DNA of 64,000 nucleotides, from NCBI GenBank assembly GCA_037975125.1, contig CM075862.1:17313125-17377124 (forward strand), read 5' to 3'. This document shows positions 1 to 10,394 of the stretch, piece by piece (the first letter of the stretch is position 1; each line of letters begins with the position of its first letter). Below the pieces are notes generated by a model that saw only the letters and a list, made by a program, of their open reading frames with translations, was not told the origin of the DNA and ran no database searches. Made by a program: the position numbers and the translations under genes. This DNA comes from Latrodectus hesperus. Taxonomy: Eukaryota; Arthropoda; Arachnida; Araneae; Theridiidae.

Positions 1-836
1 TTACACGTTCATACTAGTTAGTAAAAACAAGCGTCTGCTGTATTTATACGAGTTACATTGTAATGATTCCATAGACATAAATAAATAAGGCAAATATAAG
101 CAAGATTTTCGGTTGCCGTAGATTAGAAAGAGAAAAAACGACATGATTTTCTAAAAACTTTGGCGCGTAAAGGCTATATATATTGGTTTGTAGATAATAC
201 ATTGCTTTTTAATAATTTATGAGGAATGTGATGTGCTGTAATTGTGACTTGTTTTTTGAATATTTTTAAAATATAAAATAACAATTATATAACCAGTGTT
301 CAGCATGACTTAAGAGTTGATATATAAATGTTATATATATACATACATATATATATATTTATATTAAATTTTATTAAATAATGAGATAGCAGTTAAAAAA
401 AATATTTTTTAAGCAATCTGATTACAGTTATTAAACCTGCTGATAAGAAATTCACAGTCATATAGTAGAAGAAATGCCCTCATGAAAAAATTAATTGCAT
501 GAAAATGTTTTAATAGAATTATTTCAGAGAGTTCTCACTTTAAAGAAATCGTTGTGAATTTGTCAACAATGTAGTTGGTCTTTTATAATTACAATGATAA
601 TGCAATTGAATAAAAGATTCCAAATTATTGATCTGTATTTTGAAGGATTGATTTATTACTCTGAAGAGGTTTGTAAACTTCTGTGGAAAATCAAATTAGA
701 AAATCAAAGTATTATATTTTAACAATGGTAAAAAAAGTTCCTTGAAAAAATATTTGTTTGTTGAAAGAAATTAGTTTAAAATGAGCAAATAGAATTTAAC
801 TGCAAAATTAATTAATTTTAAGGCTGTTTACACGTG

Positions 837-838
<2 letters not shown>
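1..838. other. AT-rich intergenic DNA, no gene seen
   Basis: No open frame with recognisable protein content and no clear repeat structure in either strand. Short AT-rich low-complexity runs only. Confidence 0.5.

Positions 839-929
<91 letters not shown>
839..929. repeat. (AT)n microsatellite
   Basis: About 45 uninterrupted AT units. It marks the left edge of the non-autonomous element that follows. Any open frame across it is a Tyr-Ile artefact. Confidence 0.95.
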
Positions 930-933
<4 letters not shown>

Positions 934-1970
934 AGCTGACCCAGCCACGCGTTGCAGTGGCTGAGTTTTTATAATACATTGAATAAATTTTTTACTAATT
1001 CTTGGGTACAATCAAATTAACATTTTCTAAAAAAATTTAAAATAGGTTCATTCATATGAGATTAAAAATAAAACGTTTCGCAAAAATTTAAAAGTAATAG
1101 GTAAAGTATCGAAATTTTGAAATTAAGCACAAATCAACATATACTTTCTGAATTTACATTTTATTCATCTTATATTAAATTATAGTTTGTAATCAGTGAC
1201 TTACTTATAAAATATACTATATAAATTAAAAACATCTAAAAATAAATTGTTATAAATGAGGTAGATAACATTGACATCGAACTATTATTTTTTCAATTTT
1301 AAATTATTAATACTAAAAAATTTTTCCGAGGCATTATACTGAAATAAAGAACAATTAAAAGAATTTATCATTTGAATTAGTAAATTAGATCAAAATGTAC
1401 TGCTGAAAAAATTATAAGTATCAAATTATAAATAAAAATAAAAAATTAAAGGCTATCAAGAAATACTTACATGTTTTCGAGGAGGTATGAAAATTAGTAG
1501 AGAAAAACTGTAATAAATAAAATTTTATTTTACTATTTATAATATTAAAAATATTCAAACTGAACACTGCACAATAATAACACAATACAAAGTATAATTA
1601 TGAAAATGATTCACGAAAAATTGTTATAGTATGATTATACATCATGAAAATATATGTAAATTCTATATTTAACCACGTGCTTGCGCGCGCACGTTAATTT
1701 TCTCGAAGATGGTATAATCTAGAAAAATAAACACGTCGCCATCTGCCGAATACTTGTGCAACTTAAATGCTAAATCGCCATCTATTAGGAACTTACAGAA
1801 CTAACCAATAAATAAACACTAATGTCGTATAATAAATATTGAGATCAATAATTAAGAGATAAAAACTATTCTATCTTTTAAGTTGGACCATATTATAAAT
1901 GGTTACAAAATTTTATCAAAATCCGTTCAGTAGTTTCGGAGTTTATCGGGAACATACATCGTGACACGAA

Positions 1971-1973
<3 letters not shown>
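930..1973 (+). mobile_element. Non-autonomous retroelement bracketed by (AT)n
   Basis: The unit starts with ACAAGCTGACCCAGCCACGC and ends with a block containing TCAAAATCCGTTCAGTAGTT that runs into a second (AT)n tract. From memory, paired motifs of this kind (an AAGCTGACCC head and a CAAAATCCGTTCAGTAG tail, then TA repeats) recur in RTE-type LINEs and their short non-autonomous derivatives in arthropods. Inside, the phrase CGCCATCT occurs twice (about 1738 and 1777), also common in such repeats. No protein-coding frame is present, so the copy depends on another element. The exact family is uncertain. Confidence 0.5.

Positions 1974-2017
<44 letters not shown>
1974..2017. repeat. (AT)n microsatellite
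   Basis: About 22 AT units forming the 3' tail of the preceding element. The Tc1-type transposon begins directly at its end. Confidence 0.9.
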
Positions 2018-2020
<3 letters not shown>

Positions 2021-3260
2021 TACTGGCCATTAAAATTGCTACACCAAGAAGGAATGCAAATAACAGAACGATATTTATTGGACACATACATTATAGTGTA
2101 AAGAACAAGTGATTAGATTTACAGGAAATTAGGATGTATAGATCTTGAGAAATCAGTACCCAGAGCAGCCACCTCTGGCTGCAATAACAGCATTTATCCG
2201 CCTAGGCATGGAGTCAAACAGAGATTGCATGGCATGTATGAGGATCTAAGTCCATGGAGCTTCAACACTATGCCACAATAGTGGATCCACATCGACAGTA
2301 GTGGATGGTGAGTGATGGCGTGCCAATCGCTCGGCAACCATTGACCACACGTTCTCAATTGGTGACAGATCAGGAGAACGTGCTGGCCAGGATAACAGTC
2401 GAACCTGTTCTGTATCTAGGAAATTCAAAAAGTTCGGGCAACATGCGGTCGTGCATTATCCTGTTGAAACAAAGCATTAGGGAGGCCTCGAAGATAGGGC
2501 AGAGCCACGGGCCTTAACACATCAGAAATGTAACGGTTGCTGTTCAAGGTGCCGGTAATGCGAACAAGAGGTGATCGAGATTTGTATCCAATGGCACCCC
2601 ATACCATCACTCCAGCAGATGGTCCAGTATGGCGATGTTCAATGCAAGCTGGCAATGCGCGTTCTCCACGATGCCTCCAAACACGGATGCGGCCATCATG
2701 GTTTTGTATACAGAACCAAGATTCATCTGTAAAGATAACGTGATGCCATTCCCGCGTCCAGGTTCGTCGCTCATCACACCATTGAAGGCGCTCCTGTCTG
2801 TGACGCAGCGTCAATGGTAGCCGAAGCCATGGTCGCCGTGCAGACAATCCATGCTGCTGCAAACGTCGTCGAACTGTTCGAGCAGAAACTTGTTGCCTTG
2901 CAAATGACTCCATTTCTCGATTCAGGGTTCGTGACTTGGCTGTACGATCCCTTATGACCATGTGGATAAGATATCTGTCTTCTCTGCTGTTAGTGATGGG
3001 GGTCGCTGAGATCCTGCATGACGTTCCGTATGATTGTCCTGAACCCATCGATTCCATATTCTGCTAACAGTGATGGGGTCTCGACTGACGCGAGCAGCAA
3101 TATTGCGGTACGATAAACCGCAATCCCAGCAGAAACCCAGTGTGCAACAATGTGTGGTGCAGCACACTTATTTTTTCCTGTCGGGGTCAATTCACGGTTT
3201 GGCTCATAAAACTATTTTTCGTACTTCGCCTGAGCGTACCCCTTAAAAGGTTTATTTATA
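2018..3260 (-). mobile_element. Tc1-type DNA transposon, degenerate
   Basis: The left end carries a terminal-repeat-like start, CACTACTGGCCATTAAAATT (2018-2037), next to a TA. The interior encodes a Tc1/mariner-superfamily transposase on the minus strand. I did not find the matching inverted end on the right, so the right boundary is approximate and the copy is probably truncated there. A relic of the same left end lies at 38366-38545, which supports this being a repeated family. Confidence 0.8.
2246..3170 (-). pseudogene. Tc1-type transposase, frameshifted
   Basis: Three overlapping minus-strand frames together show a Tc1-type transposase. The first (from about 3167) carries a helix-turn-helix with the phrase YRNIAARVSRDPITVSRIW. 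The second (2425-3057) carries the DDE core, with FTDESWF and FQQDNARPH. The third (2246-2428) carries SPDLSPIENVW. The reading frame shifts at roughly 2950-3010 and again at about 2425, so no intact enzyme is made. These proteins cut and paste their own element at TA sites. The family is certain; the number of lesions is as read by eye. Confidence 0.85.
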
Positions 3261-4845
3261 CTAACGTCCAGGGGTTGTAACACAGACGTCATCCCTCCAG
3301 GAAGGCTAACAAGATCACTGCCTAGGCTGTGCATCTTCTTTCTTTACGTCGTCGGTGAGATGACCACGAAATATGCCAAAGCATTGATGGTAGATTGAAG
3401 AGCCCACCGGGACGGCGTTCCCATACATTTCGGAGCCAATCAAGCATTAATGATTCAGACATCCACCCCTTCTCTTGGTTTCGAATTAGGACATCATCTG
3501 GAACAGCTTTTCATTCTTAGGGGTTTTAGGAGATGTTTTCCGTTTGAAGATTAAAAAAGGGAAGTTTGCACCCGTCTGCTGTTATTGCCAGCATCACTGT
3601 TAAAGATAAAGAAATGTAAAAAATTACAAACATATAAAAAATTGTGTTCATGGAACGATGTATAAAAATACTTATAAGATAAAAAAAATTATAAACTGAA
3701 ATATATTTATAAAATATGAGAAAATTAATTTCCATGAATCCGCATACAATAAATAGCTTTTATGGAACGCAATAAGATTTTTTAATATGCATCAAAATAG
3801 TTATGTTGTCACTATTTAAATTGAAGATTTGAAAAATACTTTCACTGACATACAGAGTTTTATAAATAAGGTAAGGACAGGTAAAATGGGTTAAAAAGAG
3901 TAATATTAATAGATATTCCTAATTCAGCAATATCTTATAGAGAAACTAAAAATAAATTTTAAAAAAATCAAAGGAATTATATGGTGCAGTTTTATGGAAA
4001 TAAAAAAATGTACCATAATTTATATTCTTAGTTCAGAAATTGCTTGTAAATTAATTTTAATCTTTTATTGATACCTTAAAAATAGAAGGAGAAAATCAAA
4101 AATATGTCATTTGAATGGAGATATTTGCTTACATGGGAATAAAGAAAGCCAAAAATCTGCTGTCATAATACTTAAGAGACCCCCATTGCCAATATTAACG
4201 ATTTTGATCCTCTCAACATTGAATTCCTGATTCGATCAAAGAACATAAATTCATTTACCAGTTGGGCTTTCTCTGCACAAGCCATAAATAACGCAGTAGT
4301 GAAATTGATGGCTATTTTCCTAAATACGGTTTGTAAACAACAATACTGTGTTTCGCTGGTATATCTGTTTGAGAGGAAATATATTTGAAAGACAAGTACT
4401 TCTTGTTAGTAAGTTAATAGATTAAATAAGTTTGAAATCTTGTCTTAATAGTCTCTTTTGGAAACCCCGAAATTCATGATGATGAATAAAATGCCTCACT
4501 TATATTTCATTTAATTACTACTTCTCTGGATTATCCTTTGAAGTTTCTTCCTTACCATAGACAGATATTGTCCATTTACTGTGTAGAAGTCCTTCGAAAG
4601 TGTTTTGGATATCACATAATAACCTACTAATCTATGACGCAGAATTAACTCTGTCCCACTTTTCGTAAATATTCTCTCGCTTTTTTGTCAACAGAGCTTT
4701 TGAGATCACTACCATTCTTCTTATTCTGAAGAACATCACGCTTTCTTTTATAACACTGTTAATAATGATAATAATCACAAAATACTAATATAGTATAGGA
4801 AATTGACATGGAAATAATTTTCTTACGATATTATTCTTATTGTCG
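3261..4845. other. Intergenic DNA with unclassified GC-richer patches
   Basis: The stretch 3290-3510 is clearly richer in GC than its surroundings and looks like worn repeat sequence, but I cannot name it. At 4188-4388 a plus-strand frame of 67 codons stays open without a start codon and resembles nothing I know. The rest is AT-rich and featureless. Confidence 0.4.
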
Positions 4846-4903
4846 CTGAAAATTGTGACATATTATAAGATTTTCCTATCTTATAATATGTCACAATTTT
4901 CAG
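4846..4903. repeat. Perfect 26-bp hairpin
   Basis: Two perfectly complementary 26-base arms (4846-4871 and 4878-4903) with a 6-base loop. The left arm starts CTGAAAATTGTGACATATTA. It could be a tiny palindromic MITE or a foldback; there is no evidence of transcription. Confidence 0.85.
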
Positions 4904-5483
4904 AATGATTCAGAATAAAAAAATATTTTTATTTAGCTTGATATGTTAACTTTTCATTCAAACCTCAAAAATACACATTTACTTCTTATGATTAAATATA
5001 TTTTTTAAAAGATAAAGACTTATGTAAATATTTTAAATCTCCAAGTAATTTATAATAATCATGAAAGTATATTAAAAAGAAAATTCTTTTTTATTTATCT
5101 TTTATATTGTAATATTTACGGAATTATTATTAAAATATTTTCTATATATATAATGGTTAAACTAAAACTATATTTATTCATTTATTGAACAAATTTACAG
5201 AATTTAGTATTCAAGCAAAAGTAAGTACCTAAAAAATCACATATTTTTTATTTTTAAACAGTAGAAATTTTCAAATAAGAAACCAATCAATCAATAACAA
5301 CTTTTATATTAAGCAAAACAAAAATTTTATCTTTCGATGCAGACAATCTAGATTTCTCTTTGTAGAGGAAAAACGATGTCTTGTAAATGCGGAATATTTT
5401 TATTTGAGCATCCATCTTTGAAACAACAGTCAAAATTGATGTTAAGACTAATATCAATCATTAGAATGATTTTTACTCAAAAT
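4904..5483. other. AT-rich intergenic DNA
   Basis: No gene or repeat recognised up to the target duplication of the LTR element. Confidence 0.45.
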
Positions 5484-5488
5484 GTATT
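5484..5488. repeat. Target-site duplication of LTR element, left copy
   Basis: GTATT directly abuts the left LTR and is repeated at 9883-9887 directly after the right LTR. A 5-bp duplication is usual for Ty3/gypsy integration. Confidence 0.85.
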
Positions 5489-5738
5489 TGTGATGTGTAG
5501 AATGGCCGAGAGTTAACAATCTACATTTTCTGGACAACACATTTATTTAATTACAATTAAATATTTAATATTAACAATAAAACACAAATTTACTTGGAGC
5601 CTTCTGCTCCTACCAGAATTACAACCTATCCGGACCTCGCTCCGGTGAAAACTCTTCTAAAATATAGCAACCTCTCGAAAAGGAGCCAACCACGCCAAGC
5701 GCGGTTTATCGATCGCCAAATAGTCGCCAGATACTACA
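5489..5738 (-). repeat. 3' LTR
   Basis: 250 bp. In element orientation it starts TGTAGTATC and ends CATCACA. It contains a TATA-like run at about 5659-5666 and an AATAAA (5542-5547, minus strand) followed by a GT-rich stretch, suited to promoter and polyadenylation roles. It matches the copy at 9633-9882 at every base compared. Confidence 0.93.
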
Positions 5739-5748
5739 CCTCCCCCGC
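5739..5748 (-). other. Polypurine tract
   Basis: Reads GCGGGGGAGG on the minus strand directly before the 3' LTR, where plus-strand DNA synthesis of an LTR element is primed. Confidence 0.8.
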
Positions 5749-6215
5749 AAGATTGATGTTACATTAATGAATTAATCATCAATCTGAAAACGAATCAAGC
5801 GACTATTTGTGATCTACACATATACAACAATTTACACATAATGCACATAAATAGAAATTCACAAATTCCAATTAATATAATGTTCAAAAGAAATACTATA
5901 CATATACATTACTATTAAAGTAAATAAACAGAAACACATTTGTTTTCATGAACATATTTCATCACATTACAGCAAAAGTAACTAAGAAATATAAACAAAT
6001 AATATAGCAACGTTAATACTTTCAATGTTAATTAATTATCTAATAAACAGTAAATATTTCAAACATTTACTTACAAAATTTAAATTTACTAAATATTGCT
6101 ATTATACTTCAAATATTACTAATATTTAATTTTACTTACCACTTCACTTCTAATAAACATACAAAATAACCAAAATTTTATACATAGAAAAAAATTATTA
6201 AACACAAATAAATGT
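5749..6215. other. AT-rich non-coding part of LTR element (integrase position)
   Basis: In a complete Ty3/gypsy element the zinc-binding and catalytic integrase domains would follow RNase H here. The stretch is AT-rich with stops in all frames and no integrase motif that I can see. Confidence 0.7.
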
Positions 6216-7882
6216 TCAAGAGTCACTAGTTGGTAATCTAGATAGAGCATCTGCATTAGAAAGATTTCTTCCTGGGCAATGAATGATTTCTATATTGTAT
6301 TTTTGTAAAGCTAAGGCCCATCGTTGAAGCTTTGATGATTGTGGGGCATTTTTCACAACAAATGATAAAGGATTGTGGTCTGTCACAATCTTTACTGTTG
6401 ATCCAAAAATCCATGATTCAAACTTCTTTAATGCCCATACTATAGCGTAAGCTTCACGTTCTATAGTAGGCCAATTTTGTTGGGGTTTGGACAATTTCTT
6501 GCTTGCATAACACACAGGAAAATGTTTATTTTCTCTCACTTGAGACAGACATGCACCTATTCCAATTTGCGATGCATCAGAGTGAATGATGAAAGGATCC
6601 TGTATTGTTGGGGTTATTAACTCTGTTGCTTTCATAAGTTGGTCTTTCAGCTTTTGGAATGATACATTATGTTCTTCTTTCCATTCCAGCACTTCTGGTC
6701 GTTTCTTTTTAGTGAGCTCTGTTAAGGGGTAGGCGATTTCAGCATAATTAGGAATGTAATTTCGATAATAGTTGCATAATCCTAACAAGCTCCTAAGATG
6801 AGATTTAGTCTTTGGTGTTTCTAATTTCTCAATTGCTTTAATCTTTTCGGGGTCAGGTTTGTGTTTTCCTGATCCAATGATATGTCCTAAATATCTTATT
6901 CGTGGTTTTGCAAAAGAACACTTTTTCGAATTGACTGTGAAACCAAGTGATTCCAGTTTTGTAAAAACTTTATGTAAATCTTGGAGATGAGTATCAAAAT
7001 CTGGTGAAAATATAGCAATATCATCAATATATGCTCTTGCAAATTCTTTAAATTCTTTTAGTGCATTATTCATTACTCTCTGAAATGTTGCAGCAGCATT
7101 TCTTAATCCAAATGGCATTACTTTGAATTGGTACTGTCCTCGATGAGTTTTAAAAGATGTAAATTCTTTACTCTGTTCTTCCATAGGTATAGCCCAGTAT
7201 CCTTTGAGTAAATCTAATGTTGTAATAACGTTTGCTTTCCCAATACTGTACATCAAGTCAATTGCATTTTCCATAGGAAAATCATCTGGTTTGGTTACAG
7301 CATTCAAAGATCTATAGTCCACACACAATCGAATATTGCCATCCTTCTTGCTTACACACACTACAGGGTGAGCTATCTCAGCATTGCTTTCTTCTATCAG
7401 TCCTGACATCATTAAATCTTCTATTTCTTTATCAACCTTTTCTTTCAAGGCTTCAGGAATTCTATAGATGTACGGTTTCTTCCTCTCTAAATTTGGTACT
7501 AATCTTATCTTGTGTGGTTCTACTTTTGCTATTTTTAATTTTCCAGTAAATAGTCCTTCATGTTGCTTGATAAGAGAAATTAATTTCTTCCTCTGTAATG
7601 AACTTAAATTTTCAAAATTCAGATTTTCTCCTACTTCTAAGACTTGTAATGGATTTGGGAATTCTTTACCTGGCAAAGTTATAATTTCTCCAAATTCTTC
7701 TTCATTTTCAAATATTACTCCATAATTCCAAGCTTCTTTTAATGTTGGGCAACTCTTTTGCTCCACCCGGAGTTTCTGCGCTTCCGATAGAACGGTTGTC
7801 TGGTCGCTCCTCTCCGCTAAGTGAGAGTCGGCGCCCGCTGTCTCCCTTCCTCCCTCCTCTTCGTTTTTCGCCTCAGGCAATT
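6216..7882 (-). CDS. Retrotransposon pol: reverse transcriptase and RNase H
   Basis: Frame of about 554 codons with no ATG at its start; the first candidate initiator near 7880 is TTG, and the frame is open into the gag stop region. It lies in -1 register relative to the upstream frame, so recoding at the junction is the likely route of expression. Residue numbers count from that TTG. Reverse transcriptase occupies roughly residues 125-330, with the primer-grip type phrase LCVDYRSLNAVT and the catalytic YIDD at about 284-287. An RNase H domain follows, with HSDAS (catalytic Asp near 435) and a closing segment ending NADALSRLP. The product would copy element RNA into DNA in cytoplasmic particles. 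Integrase is missing: the frame stops five residues after the NADALSRLP motif. Protease is in the upstream frame. Confidence 0.92.
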
Positions 7883-7893
7883 CTAAAGGGGGG
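7883..7893 (-). promoter_or_regulatory. Candidate -1 recoding site, CCCCCCTTTAG
   Basis: At the end of the gag-protease frame the minus strand reads six C, three T and the stop TAG. The downstream pol frame is open across this run in the -1 register and has no ATG. Slippage on the C/T run would give a fused protein. It is not a perfect textbook X-XXY-YYZ heptamer, so this is inference from layout. Confidence 0.5.
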
Positions 7894-9511
7894 ATTCTCC
7901 TTCCGTAGCTGTTTTTGTTTCGGTGGCTAAACTGAGCACATTTTCTCCTTCGGAACGTCTGATGTCTCCTGAAGAATTGTCATTGGAACAGTTTTCTTTT
8001 GACAGATCGGCTGTTGAATTAATTAATAATTCATATGTTTCTGGAGTTATTAAACAAGGCACATTTAATTTGTCCGTTACTGCAATTAAAGTATCTACAC
8101 AATTAAATAAATTATTTCCAGAGTTTTTATAGTAAATAGGCTTACGACAAACTTTCGCTTCAATTGGGTTTCCAAATGCAGGTGTTAATATAACTTTCCC
8201 TCCTTCTCGATCTTCTAAATCTGGAATTAGTGATGAGTGAACTATGCAGATTTGAGTTCCAGAATCTATAATAGCTTCCGTTTTTAGAGAGTTAATGAAG
8301 ACATCAATTTTCTGTAATGGTTGAATAATAGTTTCTTTCGATTCAGTTCGTATGTGAGTCGAGTCAACTTTAGCTACTACAGCATCTTCTTTCGATATTC
8401 TATTTGTATTCCTCGAAGTTGTAGAATACACCTTTTCATTCTTTTTAATATATCCATTTCCGTTCCTCTTTTCTGAGCACTCTCTTGCAAGGTGTTGATA
8501 ACTACCGCAAATATAGCATTCCTTACGTTTTGGGGTAAAACTTTGTTTCGTGTATTCTCTTCTTTTGGGTGGTGGAATATATTTATCTTGCATATATGTT
8601 GAATCCGTAAACTTTGGATATTTCATTTCGTTTCGAATTTCATCAAATGATTTTCTTCTTGCTTCAAAATAAATATCACATTCTCTAGCTAGTTCTTGTG
8701 GTTTCAACCATTGATTTCCTTGGCGTATAGCGATGTGCGAAGCTGTTTCTCCATCTAACGTTTGGAACAGTTTATCGGAGATGATTAATTCTTTTAATGT
8801 TTCAAAATCAGTTACTGCTCTTGATTTACAATAATAGTCCCATGTCGATGTTAATCGTGAAGCAAATTGAATATGTGATTCTCCAGAATAACGTTTTGCT
8901 TTTCTAAAATTTTCTAGGCATGCTTGAGGAGTAGGTTGATATTCTTTTAGAATTAAAGTTTTTACTTTTTCATAATCCTGCAAATCGTCTTCTTTAATGT
9001 AGACAAGAACGTTTGCCGCTTTCTCCCCGATTAATTTCAATAATATTTCTGACTTAAATTCTTCCGGAACTTTCTTGTGTTTAAATGCTCTTTCTATGGA
9101 ATCGAAAAATATATTCCAAGATTCTGCTCTTTTCGGTACTGGTATCGTTAGCGTTTCTACTCCCTTGATCAGCTTGTCGAGTGGAATTTCGAATTCGCCT
9201 CCGGTGTTCGAAATTGAAAATGGCGTCGGACTACTGCTCGCTATGTTCTGCGTAGCTCGGATTTTTGCTAATTCTAATTCGTGTTCTCTTAATCTTTCTT
9301 CTTCAGCTTGTGTTCGTTCGAACTCTTCTTTAGTTTTCCTATTCTCTATAGTAGAAATCAAAATTTCTTTTACGAAGTCAGCATCTTCGGCATATTCTTT
9401 ACTGTTCAGAAGTTTGTGTTTCAGTTCGGCTAATTTCAAATCAAAAGTTGCTTCTTCACCAATTTCCAGCAAGACTGTTACCAAGTCTTCCTTTTTCACG
9501 TTTTTGAACAT
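7883..9511 (-). CDS. Retrotransposon gag-protease polyprotein
   Basis: Frame of 542 codons starting at ATG (9511). The N-terminal third is charged and predicted helical. The middle (about residues 105-290) is of the capsid/SCAN-like retrotransposon Gag type. A CCHC zinc knuckle follows, with CYICGSYQHLARECSEKR (Cys332, Cys335, His340, Cys345), expected to bind element RNA. Near residue 416 comes an aspartic protease motif DSGTQ, so protease is translated with Gag and not with RT. Intact, with no internal stop, in keeping with a young insertion. The stop codon falls within the C/T run that may drive recoding into the RT frame. Gag would form the cytoplasmic particle, and protease would process it. 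Confidence 0.9.
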   Translation of the reverse strand: MFKNVKKEDLVTVLLEIGEEATFDLKLAELKHKLLNSKEYAEDADFVKEILISTIENRKTKEEFERTQAEEERLREHELELAKIRATQNIASSSPTPFSISNTGGEFEIPLDKLIKGVETLTIPVPKRAESWNIFFDSIERAFKHKKVPEEFKSEILLKLIGEKAANVLVYIKEDDLQDYEKVKTLILKEYQPTPQACLENFRKAKRYSGESHIQFASRLTSTWDYYCKSRAVTDFETLKELIISDKLFQTLDGETASHIAIRQGNQWLKPQELARECDIYFEARRKSFDEIRNEMKYPKFTDSTYMQDKYIPPPKRREYTKQSFTPKRKECYICGSYQHLARECSEKRNGNGYIKKNEKVYSTTSRNTNRISKEDAVVAKVDSTHIRTESKETIIQPLQKIDVFINSLKTEAIIDSGTQICIVHSSLIPDLEDREGGKVILTPAFGNPIEAKVCRKPIYYKNSGNNLFNCVDTLIAVTDKLNVPCLITPETYELLINSTADLSKENCSNDNSSGDIRRSEGENVLSLATETKTATEGESPL

Positions 9512-9632
9512 TTTCTTCTGTTTCTATCACTTTAGAATTCCGTTGACAGTTTTATTCTTTCTTCTGAAATTCGAATTTTCCAAGTTAAGCCATTTCGTAT
9601 TTCTCAGCTCTGGTTCTCGAAATGGAGCGTGT

Positions 9633-9882
9633 TGTGATGTGTAGAATGGCCGAGAGTTAACAATCTACATTTTCTGGACAACACATTTATTTAATTACAA
9701 TTAAATATTTAATATTAACAATAAAACACAAATTTACTTGGAGCCTTCTGCTCCTACCAGAATTACAACCTATCCGGACCTCGCTCCGGTGAAAACTCTT
9801 CTAAAATATAGCAACCTCTCGAAAAGGAGCCAACCACGCCAAGCGCGGTTTATCGATCGCCAAATAGTCGCCAGATACTACA
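9633..9882 (-). repeat. 5' LTR
   Basis: 250 bp, identical by eye to 5489-5738. In element orientation this is the promoter copy. The bases right after it (9632 downwards, minus strand) start ACACGCTCCATTTCG, which is not a standard TGG-led primer-binding site. Confidence 0.93.
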
Positions 9883-9887
9883 GTATT
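9883..9887. repeat. Target-site duplication of LTR element, right copy
   Basis: GTATT, matching 5484-5488. Confidence 0.85.
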
Positions 9888-10098
9888 TTTTATTGTTATT
9901 CGTTTTTAATCATTCTATTATAGTACATATATTATAAATTCACATTATTTCGTTAGTATGTTTAGAAATTAACTACTAAAACTGCATATAAATAATTATT
10001 TTGCGTAAAAAATTATGTCCGACATTGAAACAAGTAAAATATAATAATAACAAACTTCTAAGAATCATTGACAAAAACATTTCATTGTGTAAATCAGT

Positions 10099-10112
10099 TC
10101 TAGTGGTACTTA
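10099..10112. repeat. SINE target-site duplication, left
   Basis: TCTAGTGGTACTTA, repeated exactly at 10395-10408. Confidence 0.9.
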
Positions 10113-10394
10113 AACTAAACTAAACTCCATGGCACGACAGCCTATGTGGGCCAAGGCCTACAGTGCCCATAACTCTTTTCATGACCGAGAGCTCTGGGGT
10201 GCAAAGTATATGTCCCAGTTAGGTGGTCAGCCTAACGTAAGACCCCCAATGTTTAGCTCCCAAGCATGCTTGGTACTCAGTTAATCGACCCACTGAAGGG
10301 ATGAAAGGCTGAGTCAACCTTGCCCAACCCGAGGATAGAACCTCGGTCCTGTGTCATGGGAGCGTGAAACGCTGCCACTAAGCCACCGGGCCTC
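10113..10394 (-). mobile_element. tRNA-derived SINE with conserved central domain
   Basis: 282 bp between exact 14-bp target duplications. Read on the minus strand it begins with a tRNA-like head: A-box TGGCTTAGTGG and a B-box-like GGTTCTATCC. After this comes a block with CCTTTCATCCCTTCAGTGGG, TCGATTAACTGAGTACC and AGCATGCTTGGGAGC, and the 3' end is a short (TTTAG)n-type repeat. The middle block resembles the conserved central domain of the invertebrate Meta-SINE group; that assignment is from memory. SINEs of this type are transcribed by RNA polymerase III from the head and copied by a partner LINE. Confidence 0.85.

Larger units (their letters stand above)
5489..9882 (-). mobile_element. 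Ty3/gypsy LTR retrotransposon lacking integrase
   Basis: A 4.4-kb element in minus orientation: 5' LTR at 9633-9882, gag-protease frame, RT-RNase H frame, polypurine tract, 3' LTR at 5489-5738. The two 250-bp LTRs match base for base by eye and are flanked by the 5-bp duplication GTATT, so insertion is recent. The coding capacity stops just after RNase H; the roughly 475 bases between that stop and the 3' LTR are AT-rich and hold no integrase frame. Both protein frames are otherwise open. The copy therefore looks non-autonomous for integration and would need integrase from a relative. No TGG-type tRNA primer site directly abuts the 5' LTR. Confidence 0.93.

Noticed and set aside
808..1011. 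Open frame rich in Tyr-Ile across the AT tract
   Set aside because: Product of the (AT)n repeat; the same applies to the frames at 1893-2087 and 25050-25238.
2305..2820. Plus-strand frames opposite the transposase
   Set aside because: Shadows of the minus-strand transposase; no independent motif.
7468..8132. Plus-strand frames within the LTR element
   Set aside because: Antisense shadows of gag and pol, as is the 189-codon frame at 9075-9644.
10370..10394. Functional tRNA gene
   Set aside because: The tRNA-like head is part of a SINE with target duplications; no full cloverleaf. The same holds for the head at 13080-13170.
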